31,071 nt of DNA from an uncultured Parabacteroides sp. (GCA_937890135.1 CALBYC010000115.1:1-31071); one strand, 5' to 3'. Positions 23,050-31,071 are shown, counted from the first letter of the stretch. Notes: generated by a model not told the origin, from the sequence alone. Program-made: numbers and translations.

Positions 23050-26000
23050 TTATAAAGTTAAACTGATGCCACCCATGAACGAACGGGAACTTGGATAGCG
23101 ATTGCCGATATAAAGGTTACGTTGCAAATAGCCGCCACCCAATTCCGGATCTCCTTGGAATTTCGTGATGGTGAAGACATTGTTGCAGTTCACGAAAACT
23201 TTGAGTCCTTGGATATGTAACACAGATAGAGCCGTTTTCGGCAAGTTATATCCGAAATGCAAGCTCTTCAATTTCAAGAAAGAACCATCTTCCACGAAAT
23301 AAGAAGAGATGTTCTTGAAGTTTCCGTTCGGATCGTCCTTGGTCACGCGTGGATTCGTCGCATTCTTGTTCTCAGGACTCCAAGCTTCATAAATTTTATA
23401 CGTCGAGTTGCAGTCTCCGTAGAAAGTACGCTCTTCCGTCTTGGCTGCATTGAATATGTCGACTCCGGCATTTCCTACCCAGCCCATCGACAAGTCGAAA
23501 TTCTTGTACGAAAGGTTGATGTTCAAGCCGTAAATCAATTTGGGCCAAGGATTACCGATGACGGTCTTGTCATTCTCGGCATCAATCTTACCATCCCCGT
23601 TCAAATCCTTATACTTCAAATCACCGGCGGATGTCCCCGCAAACTGATAAAGTCCTGAAGGAGATTTCGCATTCAAGGCATCCACTTCGGATTGGTCCTG
23701 GAAGATACCTTCCACCACATAACCATACATTTCACCCATCGGATGGCCGTTCTGCGTCAAGTGTGTGCCGGCATTGAGTCCCCTCCATGTGTAGCTCTGC
23801 CAAATCATAGGATTCACCTGATCGCTCAACCGCTCGACCTTGTTCTTGTTTGTCGAGAGCGTGAGTGCCACATCATATCGGAAGTCGGAAATTTGATCCC
23901 GGTACTGGACCATGAATTCAAATCCTTTGTTGGATATTTCTCCGATGTTTGAATAATAGGTCGTGCTGCTGGCACCGCTCGAAAGCGGAGCGGACAACGA
24001 ATACAACATATCCGAGGTATTCTTATGATAATACTCGGCTGTTATATTTAATTTATTGTTGAGGAAGCTGGCATCAACGCCCAAATCCCATTGTGCGACA
24101 TCCTCCCATTTGATTGCCGGATTTGCGATTCCTTTATACCAATAACCGCGCACGACATTTTGGTCATCGTAAGAGTAATACAGCCTGTTATTGACAAAAG
24201 CCGATTCATACAAGAACTGCGGAACGGTATTATTTCCGATTTTACCCCAGCTGGCGCGCAACTTCAATTGGGAAAGCCAGCTATAATCCGAAAGGAACGA
24301 CTCCTTATGCATGTTCCAAGCAGCCGAGACAGAAGGGAATACGCCAAATCGGTTGCTCTTACCGAAGTTATCGTATCCGTCTCGTCGCACAGACGCTTCC
24401 AATACATACTTGCTATCGTAGGAATAATTCGCACGAGCGAAATAGGATATGCTTCTCGACCGGCTTGTGCTTCCGTAAACATCTCCCACGGTAGAGCCCA
24501 AGCCCATTGATTCGGCAGGCTGGACGGCAAAGCCTTGTTTCCAACCTCCGGCACCGGTATATTCACTTTGGGAAGCCTCATATCCGACCATTCCACGAAC
24601 CCAATGCTTCTCGGCAAACGTATGGTCGTACGTCAAGGTATAGAACATCCGCAAATCATGTCCGGCATTGTAGTTTTTCGTATATTGGTCTGTGTACGAA
24701 AGGGAGCCGACCTTCCAAGCATCGCGGAACGAGCTATTTGCCACGGTCTTGGAATTGGCGGACAAATTGGCCTGGAACTTCAAGTCCTTGATGATTTCCC
24801 AGTCAAGCATGACATTGGCCTTTCCCCAATACGTCTTATTATTGTCATGGTAAACGAGTTCTTCCACCAGCGGGTTAGGACCATTGAAATAGCCTCCGGA
24901 AGGCTGTTGTCCCCATCCTCCTCCGGTATTCGTCGGGTCGTACGGCTCCATGGTCGGGACTGAACGATAATTGATATTCGTATAATTCGGGTTTTCGCTG
25001 GTATATCCGACATGCAAGACTTCCGACAATTTCACCCGAGAGCTAAGCTTGGTCTCGCTTGCTATGCGGAAACTACCTCCTTGCTCTTCCTTGTCTATGG
25101 CAAGCCCTTCATTCTTGTAAAATTCGGCAGACGTATTAAAGGTGATTTGCTCGCTACCACCCGTCACCTGCAAGAAATAGTTTTGTTGCAAGGCCGCTTT
25201 TTTCCAAAGGATATCATTCCAGTCCACATTCGGCAAGGCAGACGGATTGTCCCATGCGCCGTTGGAAGGTGCGGAGAAGCCTGCTGCCAATTTCCGGTCT
25301 ATGAAGTCGGGAGTGCTCAACAACTTAGGAATGTCGATCGGCGTGATGGCACCCAAATTCGCTTTCGCATTGATAGTAATTTTCCCGGCTTTACCTTTTT
25401 TCGTTGTCACCAAGATGACACCGCCGGCTCCTTTTGCACCATAGATAGCCGTGGAAGCCGCATCCTTCAATATTTCGATGGACTCGATGTCATTGAAGTT
25501 GGGGGCAGAACCCGGCACTCCGTCCACAATCCACAACGGGTCAGAACCGTTGATAGAGGCTGCACCACGGATGATGATGCTCCCGTTCGACACGTTCACA
25601 CCGGCAACACGTCCCTGGATCACATTTGTCACGTCGAGGTTGAAATCGTTAAACGTTTCAGGCTTGATGGAAGCCACCGATCCGGTCACGTCCGATTTCT
25701 TTTGCACGCCGTAACCTACCACGACCACTTCGTCCAATGCCTTGGAATCTTCAGTCAACGTGATGGATAATGTGTTTTGATTTCCAACAGGGATTTCTTT
25801 ATCGGTATATCCGATATAAGACACATGTAGGATAGAGCCTTCGGGTACATCCAGCACGAAGTTTCCGTCCATGTCGGTAATCGTACCATTCGTAGTACCT
25901 TTCACGACAATGTTCGCACCGATTACCGGTTCGCCTTTCGCATCCACGACGGTTCCGGATACTTTCTTGGTTTGCTGACTGACCGACTGAGATTCAGGAC

Positions 26001-26301
26001 TGGTAATGACAATGTAATTACCCTTCAAGCTATAAGAATAGCCCGTACCGGATAGAATTTGCCCCAGGACATCCAATATTTCTGTGTTTTTCTGGTTTAA
26101 TTCCACCTTTTTACTCACATCCAGCTTCGTCCCATTATAAGCAATCTTGTACTTGGAGGAAGCCTCGATTTTCTGGAATGCCTCTTTTAAAGAGACTGTT
26201 CCAGCATTAAAGGAAACTATTTGAGCATTTGCTTGCAAGCAACCTGCCATCAAAAAACTCAAACAATAAGTTCCTAACCTTCTTGACTTGTGTTTATTCA
26301 C
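23050..26301 (-). CDS. SusC/RagA-family TonB-dependent transporter with STN domain
   Basis: The 1083-residue outer-membrane importer of the locus. A signal peptide ends near NA-QIVS (26/27). An STN domain (about 28-100) follows, then a carboxypeptidase-D regulatory-like domain (about 113-183: KVSGTVVDAKGEPVIGANI), a TonB-box-like DEVVVVGYG (190-198), a plug (about 200-315) and the beta-barrel ending GGISLTL. The STN domain usually contacts a FecR-type anti-sigma factor, yet no ECF sigma or anti-sigma gene is adjacent. The start codon is GTG at 26301; no in-frame ATG lies close upstream, and the next inside is Met18 within the signal peptide. Confidence 0.96.
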   Translation of the reverse strand: MNKHKSRRLGTYCLSFLMAGCLQANAQIVSFNAGTVSLKEAFQKIEASSKYKIAYNGTKLDVSKKVELNQKNTEILDVLGQILSGTGYSYSLKGNYIVITSPESQSVSQQTKKVSGTVVDAKGEPVIGANIVVKGTTNGTITDMDGNFVLDVPEGSILHVSYIGYTDKEIPVGNQNTLSITLTEDSKALDEVVVVGYGVQKKSDVTGSVASIKPETFNDFNLDVTNVIQGRVAGVNVSNGSIIIRGAASINGSDPLWIVDGVPGSAPNFNDIESIEILKDAASTAIYGAKGAGGVILVTTKKGKAGKITINAKANLGAITPIDIPKLLSTPDFIDRKLAAGFSAPSNGAWDNPSALPNVDWNDILWKKAALQQNYFLQVTGGSEQITFNTSAEFYKNEGLAIDKEEQGGSFRIASETKLSSRVKLSEVLHVGYTSENPNYTNINYRSVPTMEPYDPTNTGGGWGQQPSGGYFNGPNPLVEELVYHDNNKTYWGKANVMLDWEIIKDLKFQANLSANSKTVANSSFRDAWKVGSLSYTDQYTKNYNAGHDLRMFYTLTYDHTFAEKHWVRGMVGYEASQSEYTGAGGWKQGFAVQPAESMGLGSTVGDVYGSTSRSRSISYFARANYSYDSKYVLEASVRRDGYDNFGKSNRFGVFPSVSAAWNMHKESFLSDYSWLSQLKLRASWGKIGNNTVPQFLYESAFVNNRLYYSYDDQNVVRGYWYKGIANPAIKWEDVAQWDLGVDASFLNNKLNITAEYYHKNTSDMLYSLSAPLSSGASSTTYYSNIGEISNKGFEFMVQYRDQISDFRYDVALTLSTNKNKVERLSDQVNPMIWQSYTWRGLNAGTHLTQNGHPMGEMYGYVVEGIFQDQSEVDALNAKSPSGLYQFAGTSAGDLKYKDLNGDGKIDAENDKTVIGNPWPKLIYGLNINLSYKNFDLSMGWVGNAGVDIFNAAKTEERTFYGDCNSTYKIYEAWSPENKNATNPRVTKDDPNGNFKNISSYFVEDGSFLKLKSLHFGYNLPKTALSVLHIQGLKVFVNCNNVFTITKFQGDPELGGGYLQRNLYIGNRYPSSRSFMGGISLTL

Positions 26302-26332
26302 TGTATGTTTACTTTTTGATAAATTAAAAATA

Positions 26333-26355
26333 TTTCAGACTAAGGACATCTGAAA
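26333..26355. promoter_or_regulatory. inverted repeat upstream of the susC-like gene
   Basis: TTTCAGA and TCTGAAA form a perfect 7-base inverted repeat with a 9-base spacer, about 32-54 bases before the GTG start. It could be an operator or a leader stem-loop. No TAnnTTTG element is seen nearby, which would fit use of an alternative sigma factor. Confidence 0.45.
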
Positions 26356-26431
26356 AGGGGAATGCACCCAATGGCTTTGGAAATTTTTTTCAAGTATTCT
26401 TATTTTAACATGGTTTTCATAAAAACATAAA

Positions 26432-26466
26432 GGGAGAAATCGCCATGGTAGAAGGCAATCTCTCTC
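26432..26466 (-). terminator. terminator of the small exported protein gene
   Basis: On the reverse strand GAGAGAGATTGCC pairs with GGCGATTTCTCCC over about 12 bp, including two G-T wobbles and one mismatch, around a 9-base loop. TTTATGTTTTT follows. It lies 27 bases after the stop at 26493 and separates that gene from the SusCD locus. Confidence 0.65.
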
Positions 26467-26492
26467 CTATAATGTATAGGCGGATAAACTGA

Positions 26493-26876
26493 TTACTTGT
26501 TTTCAGCCAAAAACAAATCAGGAACAGACTCGATGCTCATCAAACGATTGTTGTTATTCGTGACATTGATCAAAGCGACATATTTGCGGTATTGGTCAGC
26601 ATCCAGAACTCGTTTCATCAACTTCAAGTTTCCGTAAACTGCTTTTTGCAATTTCTCTTCTTTTATCTCTTTGTTAGTAGCATGAAGGCTTGACTCCTGC
26701 ATTTCCATGAAATACTCGTTGATATCTTCGACCTGACGAGCCTGAACTGATGTCAAATCCAAGTAGCTGCACAACTGATACGTTGTAGCGGCGAACGGAG
26801 CCTTTTCTTTGTTACTTGCAAAAGATACTGTCGCACTCATTAAGATAGCGGCAACAAATAAACCTAAACGTTTCAT
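26493..26876 (-). CDS. small exported helical protein, function unknown
   Basis: A 127-residue protein with a clear signal peptide (MKRLGLFVAAILMSATVSFA, cleavage near 20). The mature part is charged and helical, with a repeating LTSVQARQVEDINEYFMEM and VLDADQYRKYVALINVTNNN pattern. This is reminiscent of small periplasmic LTxxQ/Spy-type chaperones, but I cannot assign it to that family with confidence. It has a single Cys. It is transcribed alone, with its own -7 element and terminator, and an FNR-like site lies further upstream. Confidence 0.85.
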   Translation of the reverse strand: MKRLGLFVAAILMSATVSFASNKEKAPFAATTYQLCSYLDLTSVQARQVEDINEYFMEMQESSLHATNKEIKEEKLQKAVYGNLKLMKRVLDADQYRKYVALINVTNNNNRLMSIESVPDLFLAENK

Positions 26877-26974
26877 AATTAAAAACCTTTCTTTTAAACC
26901 TAAAACAACCTAATAATTATAACCTAACACATCGATACCGGCAAACCCGTTGTCTTTATCGTTTCTTTTCGATG

Positions 26975-26982
26975 CAAAAGTA
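26975..26982 (-). promoter_or_regulatory. -7 element upstream of the small exported protein gene
   Basis: TACTTTTG followed by CA on the reverse strand matches TAnnTTTG, 98 bases before the start, implying a leader of roughly 90 bases. No -33 TTTG is found at the right spacing. Confidence 0.5.
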
Positions 26983-27042
26983 ATATATGTTTTACAGCAT
27001 GGTTATTCAGCAGTGCTAAAATATGTAAACGATGCCGTTGTT

Positions 27043-27056
27043 TTGACATAAATCAA
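27043..27056. promoter_or_regulatory. FNR/CRP-family-like binding site
   Basis: TTGACATAAATCAA differs from the FNR consensus TTGAT-N4-ATCAA at one base. Its centre lies about 80 bases upstream of the predicted start of the transcript for the small exported protein. Consensus is taken from other phyla, so this is tentative. Confidence 0.4.
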
Positions 27057-27194
27057 GGCAAAATGATTAAAATAAGGACTAAACGATTACCAATAGACAT
27101 AAATGGCGGAATATTGTAACCATAATGAAACATTATCAGGGTCAAAAAGTCCCGCCACGACATTCCCTATTTTGCCAACGGAAGGATATTGTTT

Positions 27195-28367
27195 CTACAA
27201 CAAGCAATGTTTAGCGTAAGCGGGCTTGGTCAGCTTCAAATAAATTACCAGCGAGAGCAAACAGCAAAAAGCCCCGACCCAATAAGCGGCGGACAAGCCA
27301 TAGGCTGAAGAGATGAATCCCGCCGACAAAGAGCCGATGCCTACACCCACGTCGAAAGAGGTCAAATAGGTAGAAGTGGCCGTGCCCCGCATTTGATTGG
27401 GAGCGACGTTGACAAACAGGCACTGGAATGCGGGCACGCCTGTCCCGTATCCTATGCCAATGAACAATGCCGACAGATAAAAGGCCAAAGAGGTGCGTAC
27501 GGATGCATAAATGGCAAAGACCACGACCAGCAAAACGATGGAAGCGATTGCGACCGAATGGAGTCTTCCCCTGTCCACCATTCGGCCCGATACCAAGCGG
27601 GAACAGCCTACGCCTACCGCCATGAACAGGAAAAAATAGCCCGGATCGGCGACTTGCAGTTCTTTTCCATATAATATGGCAAATGAAACAATCATGCCAT
27701 AAGGAATCGCCACGCAGATATACGAGAAGGCGGAAGGCAAAGCGTCCAGCAAGATAAAACGGTCTAAAGAGAAAGGAGGCCGTTCAATCTTGTCACGTTT
27801 CGGGCACCGTATAAGGCCCACGGATGCAAATCCGGCAAAGGATGCCAGCATGCTTATCCAAACAATGGCGTCAAAGCCATGGACGGGGTAGACGGATACC
27901 GCAAACAACGGAGCCAACGACATGGCCAGGTTGATGGTCAACCCGTAAAATCCCATCCCCTCGCCCCGACGGGATGAAGGAATCACATCGATGGCTATGG
28001 TATTACCTGCCACGGACGTCAGTCCCATGAATCCTCCCTGCAAGAAACGGATGACCATCAGCAGGCTCAATGCCGAGGCAAAGAGGTAACCGCAAAAAAA
28101 GAGGCTGAAAAAGAAAAAAGCGAACAGATAAAGCGGCTTGCGCGAGAAGCAGTCGACCAAATATCCCGAAAAAGGGCGCACACACAACACCCCCGTCGTG
28201 TAGGCCGACAGCACCAGACCGACATCGGCATTCCCCGCTCCCAACGTATCCACCAAATAGAGAGGCAAAGTCGGCATCAGCATGTAAAACGCGAAATTCA
28301 TCAAGAAGTAGGAAATGCAGCATTGGACGAAATTCCGGTTCCACAAGGCAGGTGTCGCTTCTTCCAT
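27195..28367 (-). CDS. MFS transporter
   Basis: A 390-residue major facilitator permease with about 12 hydrophobic segments. The loop 2-3 motif reads GYLVDCFSRKPLY, a form of the MFS GxLaDrxGrkp signature, and the matching loop in the second half reads SGRMVDRGRLH. VIPSSRRGEGMGFYG and VAPNQMRGTATSTYL are the paired motif segments found in drug and sugar efflux members. The substrate is unknown. A TTG at 28385 gives a longer frame overlapping the ABC-F stop; ATG 28367 is chosen and leaves a 10-base gap, so the two genes are probably cotranscribed. Confidence 0.9.
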   Translation of the reverse strand: MEEATPALWNRNFVQCCISYFLMNFAFYMLMPTLPLYLVDTLGAGNADVGLVLSAYTTGVLCVRPFSGYLVDCFSRKPLYLFAFFFFSLFFCGYLFASALSLLMVIRFLQGGFMGLTSVAGNTIAIDVIPSSRRGEGMGFYGLTINLAMSLAPLFAVSVYPVHGFDAIVWISMLASFAGFASVGLIRCPKRDKIERPPFSLDRFILLDALPSAFSYICVAIPYGMIVSFAILYGKELQVADPGYFFLFMAVGVGCSRLVSGRMVDRGRLHSVAIASIVLLVVVFAIYASVRTSLAFYLSALFIGIGYGTGVPAFQCLFVNVAPNQMRGTATSTYLTSFDVGVGIGSLSAGFISSAYGLSAAYWVGAFCCLLSLVIYLKLTKPAYAKHCLL

Positions 28368-28377
28368 TTCCTTGAGC

Positions 28378-30261
28378 TTATACAAATTCGCTTAACTCCA
28401 GCCAGCGCATGCTTTTCTCATCCAGCTCATCCATGAGCCGGCTTATTCTCTCGGATTGGCGCATCAATTCTTCCGGGGCGAGCGTCCCACTGCTCATCGA
28501 TTCCTCCAATTCTTTCTTTTCCGCTTCCAAACGAGGGATTTCCGCATCCAGCTCCTCGAACTCCTTGCGCTCCTTGAAAGTCAGGCGGCGTTTGGTCCCG
28601 TTATCTTCCTTGCGCGGTTTCACCGGGGTAGCTGCCTGTTTTTTCATGGCTGCAGCTTCCTCTTCTTTCCGGACCGCCTCCTGCGCTTCTTTCCATTCAC
28701 GGTATTGGGAATAATTTCCGGGGAAGTCCTTTATGTCGGCATTCCCCTTGAACACCAGAAGGTGGTCCACCACTTTGTCCATGAAATAACGGTCATGGGA
28801 AACAACGATCACGCAGCCTTTGAAATTCCGCAGGTACTCTTCCAGCACATTGAGCGTCACGATGTCCAAATCATTGGTCGGCTCGTCAAGGACTAAGAAG
28901 TTCGGATTCCGCATCAAGACCGTGCAAAGGTAAAGGCGGCGTTTCTCCCCTCCGCTCAGTTTGCAGACATAATCATGCTGCTTGTCCGGGGTAAAAAGGA
29001 AATAGCTCAAAAACTGGGAGACTCCCAATTTCCGTCCGTCCCCCAAATCGATGTATTCCGCTATTCGCTGGACGACATCTATCACCTTCATCTGCTCGTC
29101 AAATTGCAATCCGTCCTGGCTGTAATAACCGAAACGCACCGTCTCGCCCACATCGAAATGGCCGCTGTCCGGCTTCACCTCCCCCATCAACATTTTGATG
29201 AAGGTGGATTTGCCGGTCCCGTTATTGCCGACGATGCCCAACTTTTCGTAGCGGGCGAATATATAGTTGAAATGTTCCGTGATCTTCAAGTCCCCGAACC
29301 TTTTGCAGACATCGACCGCCTCAAATATCTTAGAACCGATATACGAAGCTTTCACGTCCAAATTGACTTGCCCCGCCACGCGCGGTTGTTTGGCCTTCTT
29401 CTCCAAATCATAAAAGGCATCGATGCGGTACTTGGCCTTCGTCCCCCTGGCCTGGGGTTGCCGGCGCATCCAGTCCAGCTCTTTCCGCAGCAGATTGGAA
29501 GCACGCTCCGCTTCCGCATTCTGCGCATCCAGGCGTTCTTGGCGTTTCTCCAGGTAGTAAGCATAGTTTCCTTTGTATTGGAAGATTCGCCGGTTATCTA
29601 TCTCCAAAATTTCGCCGCAGACGCGATCCAGGAAATAACGGTCGTGGGTCACCATCAGAATGCTTATGGTCGAACGGCTCAAATAGTCCTCCAGCCATTC
29701 CGTCATCTCCAAATCCAAATGGTTCGTCGGTTCGTCCAATATGATCAGTTCCGGCTCGGTAATCAAGACATTCGCCAAAGCGACCCGTTTCAACTGCCCT
29801 CCCGAAAGGCTCTCCACCTTTTGGTCGTAGTTGTGAATCTTCAGCTCCCCTAAAATCTGTTTGGCACGTTGCTCGTAGTCCCAGGCCTTCAAGCTGTCCA
29901 TCCGTTCCAGCAACTCATTGATTTTAGAGGAATCATCGTCCATCAATGCTTGCTCATATTCCGCCAGCAGTTTCACCGTCTCGTTACGGGAATAGAAGCA
30001 AGCCTGGAGGACGGTCAATCCTTCCGGATAGTGGGGTGCCTGCTCCAAATAGCCGACACGCAAGTCGTTGCGGAAAACGACAGAACCGGAATCATAATCC
30101 TCCTTGCCGGCTATGATGTTCAGCAAGGTCGTTTTCCCGGAACCATTCTTGGCTATCAAACCGATTTTCTGCCCTTGGGCGACGCCAAAAGTGATATCCT
30201 CGAACAGGATGCGGTCGCCGAAACTTTTTGTCAAATTGTTTACCTGAAGAAAACTTACCAT
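28378..30261 (-). CDS. ABC-F family ATPase (Uup-like)
   Basis: A soluble protein of 627 residues with two ABC domains and no membrane segments, the ABC-F layout that acts on ribosomes. The first Walker A is AKNGSGKTT (37-45) with signature LSGGQLKRVALAN and Walker B LIILDEPTNHLDLE. The second has GNNGTGKST, LSGGEKRRLYL and FLVLDEPTNDLD. The C-terminal 90 residues are a charged coiled coil (RRLTFKERKEFEELDAEIPR and following), as in Uup's C-terminal domain. This favours a housekeeping Uup-type protein over a resistance-type ABC-F, but the assignment is by architecture only. Confidence 0.93.
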   Translation of the reverse strand: MVSFLQVNNLTKSFGDRILFEDITFGVAQGQKIGLIAKNGSGKTTLLNIIAGKEDYDSGSVVFRNDLRVGYLEQAPHYPEGLTVLQACFYSRNETVKLLAEYEQALMDDDSSKINELLERMDSLKAWDYEQRAKQILGELKIHNYDQKVESLSGGQLKRVALANVLITEPELIILDEPTNHLDLEMTEWLEDYLSRSTISILMVTHDRYFLDRVCGEILEIDNRRIFQYKGNYAYYLEKRQERLDAQNAEAERASNLLRKELDWMRRQPQARGTKAKYRIDAFYDLEKKAKQPRVAGQVNLDVKASYIGSKIFEAVDVCKRFGDLKITEHFNYIFARYEKLGIVGNNGTGKSTFIKMLMGEVKPDSGHFDVGETVRFGYYSQDGLQFDEQMKVIDVVQRIAEYIDLGDGRKLGVSQFLSYFLFTPDKQHDYVCKLSGGEKRRLYLCTVLMRNPNFLVLDEPTNDLDIVTLNVLEEYLRNFKGCVIVVSHDRYFMDKVVDHLLVFKGNADIKDFPGNYSQYREWKEAQEAVRKEEEAAAMKKQAATPVKPRKEDNGTKRRLTFKERKEFEELDAEIPRLEAEKKELEESMSSGTLAPEELMRQSERISRLMDELDEKSMRWLELSEFV

Positions 30262-30279
30262 TGGGAATTATTTTTGTTG

Positions 30280-30287
30280 CGAAGATA
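30280..30287 (-). promoter_or_regulatory. possible -7 element upstream of the ABC-F gene
   Basis: TATCTTCG followed by CA on the reverse strand differs from TAnnTTTG at one position and lies 18 bases before the ATG. Weak support. Confidence 0.25.
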
Positions 30288-30315
30288 ACATAAAGACCAG
30301 AGATGCCCAAGCCCC

Positions 30316-30936
30316 TTATCGGATAAAGTTGGTGTTCGTGCGGGCCTCTAACGGCGGAGGAGTGACGCCCGCCTGATTGCCCGCCTCGATGCATTTCAAC
30401 AGCCAAGCCATGTTGCGTCCTAAAATCCGCATGGTCTGGAGACCTTCTATGTCTTGCATCACCTCTTCGGGGCTGTTCCCATGGACCCCGTTCCAATAGT
30501 TGGACGAAACGACCGGCATATTGCTGATGGTGAAATATTTGTTCAGCTGGTCAAACGTGGAGGTAGAACCGGCACGGCGGCAAGATGCGATGGCGGCCGC
30601 GGGTTTATAGGCAAACAATGAGGCCCTGCCGTAGAAAGCACGATCCATGAAAGAAGTCAAAGCTCCCGTGGCGGATGCGAAATGAACCGGCGAACCAAAC
30701 ACAAAGCCGTCGGCATGCGCCGCTTTGGCCAGAAAAAGGTTCACGCTGTCTTCGACACAGCAACGTCCGGTTTGCAGGCATTGATTGCAGCCCATGCAAC
30801 CGGATATGGGGCGGATGCCTATCCAGAACATCTCCGTTTCTATGCCCTGCGCCTGCAAGGTCTTCTCAATCTCGCTCAAAGCCGTGAAAGTACATCCGTT
30901 GTGATGGGGACTTCCGTTTACCAAAATCACTTTCAT
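30316..30936 (-). CDS. flavodoxin-like NADPH-dependent reductase with Fe-S-type Cys cluster
   Basis: A 206-residue flavoprotein of the NADPH-dependent FMN reductase/iron-sulfur flavoprotein group. It opens MKVILVNGSPHHNGCT, the FMN-phosphate loop. CMGCNQCLQTGRCC (about residues 45-58) has the compact CxxCxxC-x4-C spacing of Isf-type proteins, which suggests a [4Fe-4S] cluster. GSPVHFASATGALTSFMDR is the conserved flavin-side segment. A longer frame from 30990 runs into the terminator, so ATG 30936 is preferred. It probably transfers electrons to a small acceptor; the partner is unknown. The ABC-F gene follows 54 bases later. Confidence 0.88.
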   Translation of the reverse strand: MKVILVNGSPHHNGCTFTALSEIEKTLQAQGIETEMFWIGIRPISGCMGCNQCLQTGRCCVEDSVNLFLAKAAHADGFVFGSPVHFASATGALTSFMDRAFYGRASLFAYKPAAAIASCRRAGSTSTFDQLNKYFTISNMPVVSSNYWNGVHGNSPEEVMQDIEGLQTMRILGRNMAWLLKCIEAGNQAGVTPPPLEARTNTNFIR

Positions 30937-30956
30937 ACTTCTACTACTAATTATGT

Positions 30957-30964
30957 CAAACATA
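30957..30964 (-). promoter_or_regulatory. -7 element upstream of the flavoprotein gene
   Basis: TATGTTTG on the reverse strand matches TAnnTTTG, 20 bases before the ATG and just beyond the terminator T-run. No -33 match at 19 bases. Confidence 0.4.
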
Positions 30965-30967
30965 TAC

Positions 30968-31003
30968 AAAAAAAGCGAGAAAAGTGTCACCTTTCCCGCT
31001 TTT
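30968..31003 (-). terminator. strong terminator after tRNA-Thr
   Basis: On the reverse strand AAAAGCGGGAAAGGTG pairs with CACTTTTCTCGCTTTT, with two mismatches, and ends in seven T residues. It separates tRNA transcription from the flavoprotein gene. The opposite strand has a shorter T-run and may also terminate. Confidence 0.85.
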
Positions 31004-31009
31004 CCTTCG

Positions 31010-31071
31010 AGCCTCTTGTCGGATTCGAACCAACGACCCCGAGATTACAAATCACGTGCTCTGGCCAGCTG
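31010..31071 (-). tRNA. tRNA-Thr(UGU), 5' end missing at window edge
   Basis: The reverse strand shows the D-arm end (AGCTGGCCAGAGC), an anticodon loop TTTGTAA with anticodon TGT at 31047-31049, a T-arm GTTGGTTCGAATCCGAC and the acceptor 3' strand AAGAGGC with discriminator U. CCA is not encoded. The first dozen bases lie beyond the window. The anticodon stem CGTGA/TCTCG has a central U-U mismatch. Confidence 0.93.

Larger units (their letters stand above)
26877..27194. other. regulatory region upstream of the small exported protein gene
   Basis: No gene is seen in this AT-rich stretch. It holds a -7 element (26975-26982) and an FNR/CRP-like palindrome (27043-27056). No clear terminator for the leftward MFS gene could be found near its stop at 27195. 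Confidence 0.5.

Noticed and set aside
28368..28385. Longer MFS frame overlapping the ABC-F gene
   Set aside because: It depends on a TTG start; the in-frame ATG at 28367 removes the overlap.
28378..30261. ABC-F protein as an antibiotic-resistance determinant
   Set aside because: It has the Uup-type C-terminal coiled coil and lies among housekeeping genes with no sign of transfer.
1..31071. CRISPR array, insertion sequence, prophage or integrative element
   Set aside because: No regularly spaced repeats, transposase, integrase or phage structural gene was found; gene content is chromosomal.

Overview
The window is chromosomal DNA from an anaerobic or gut-type member of the Bacteroidales. 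It carries a SusC/SusD polysaccharide utilisation locus, a serine palmitoyltransferase (bacterial sphingolipids), a DUF4290 gene and a MurA with Asp in place of the catalytic Cys. Several upstream regions carry a Bacteroidetes-type -7 element (TAnnTTTG, often continuing CA). I cannot name the species.

Left end (1-1325): the 5' part of ilvD runs leftwards off the window. Its leader holds a complete transcription attenuator: a promoter with -33 and -7 boxes, a 19-codon peptide rich in Ile, Val and Leu, a possible antiterminator and an intrinsic terminator. Rightward genes follow: glgB (glycogen branching enzyme, with an unusual Lys-rich tail), a manA-like isomerase, a terminator, and an aspartate:alanine-exchanger-family transporter.

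Centre (6368-15261, all leftward): pfkA, a membrane-anchored protein of unknown function, DUF4290, murA, rimM, an M23 peptidase, dxr, rseP and a THUMP-like SAM methyltransferase. Most are spaced by fewer than 10 bases or overlap, so this is probably one or two long transcripts for central metabolism, envelope and ribosome maturation. The unknown protein looks like a sigma-region-2-like module joined to an anti-sigma-like module and a tail anchor, in the same locus as the intramembrane protease RseP.

Lipid pair (15431-17729): a leftward serine palmitoyltransferase gene and a divergent rightward lipid kinase.

Glycan locus (17852-26301, leftward): susC-like (STN domain, GTG start), susD-like, a GH97 of the retaining subtype, and a GH39-like glycosidase set off by a long stem-loop. 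No local regulator is visible.

Right end (26493-31071, leftward): a small exported protein with an FNR-like site upstream, an MFS transporter, an ABC-F ATPase, an Fe-S flavodoxin-like protein, a strong terminator and a partial tRNA-Thr(UGU).

The best candidates for new biology are the ilvD attenuator and the sigma/anti-sigma-like tail-anchored protein near rseP.
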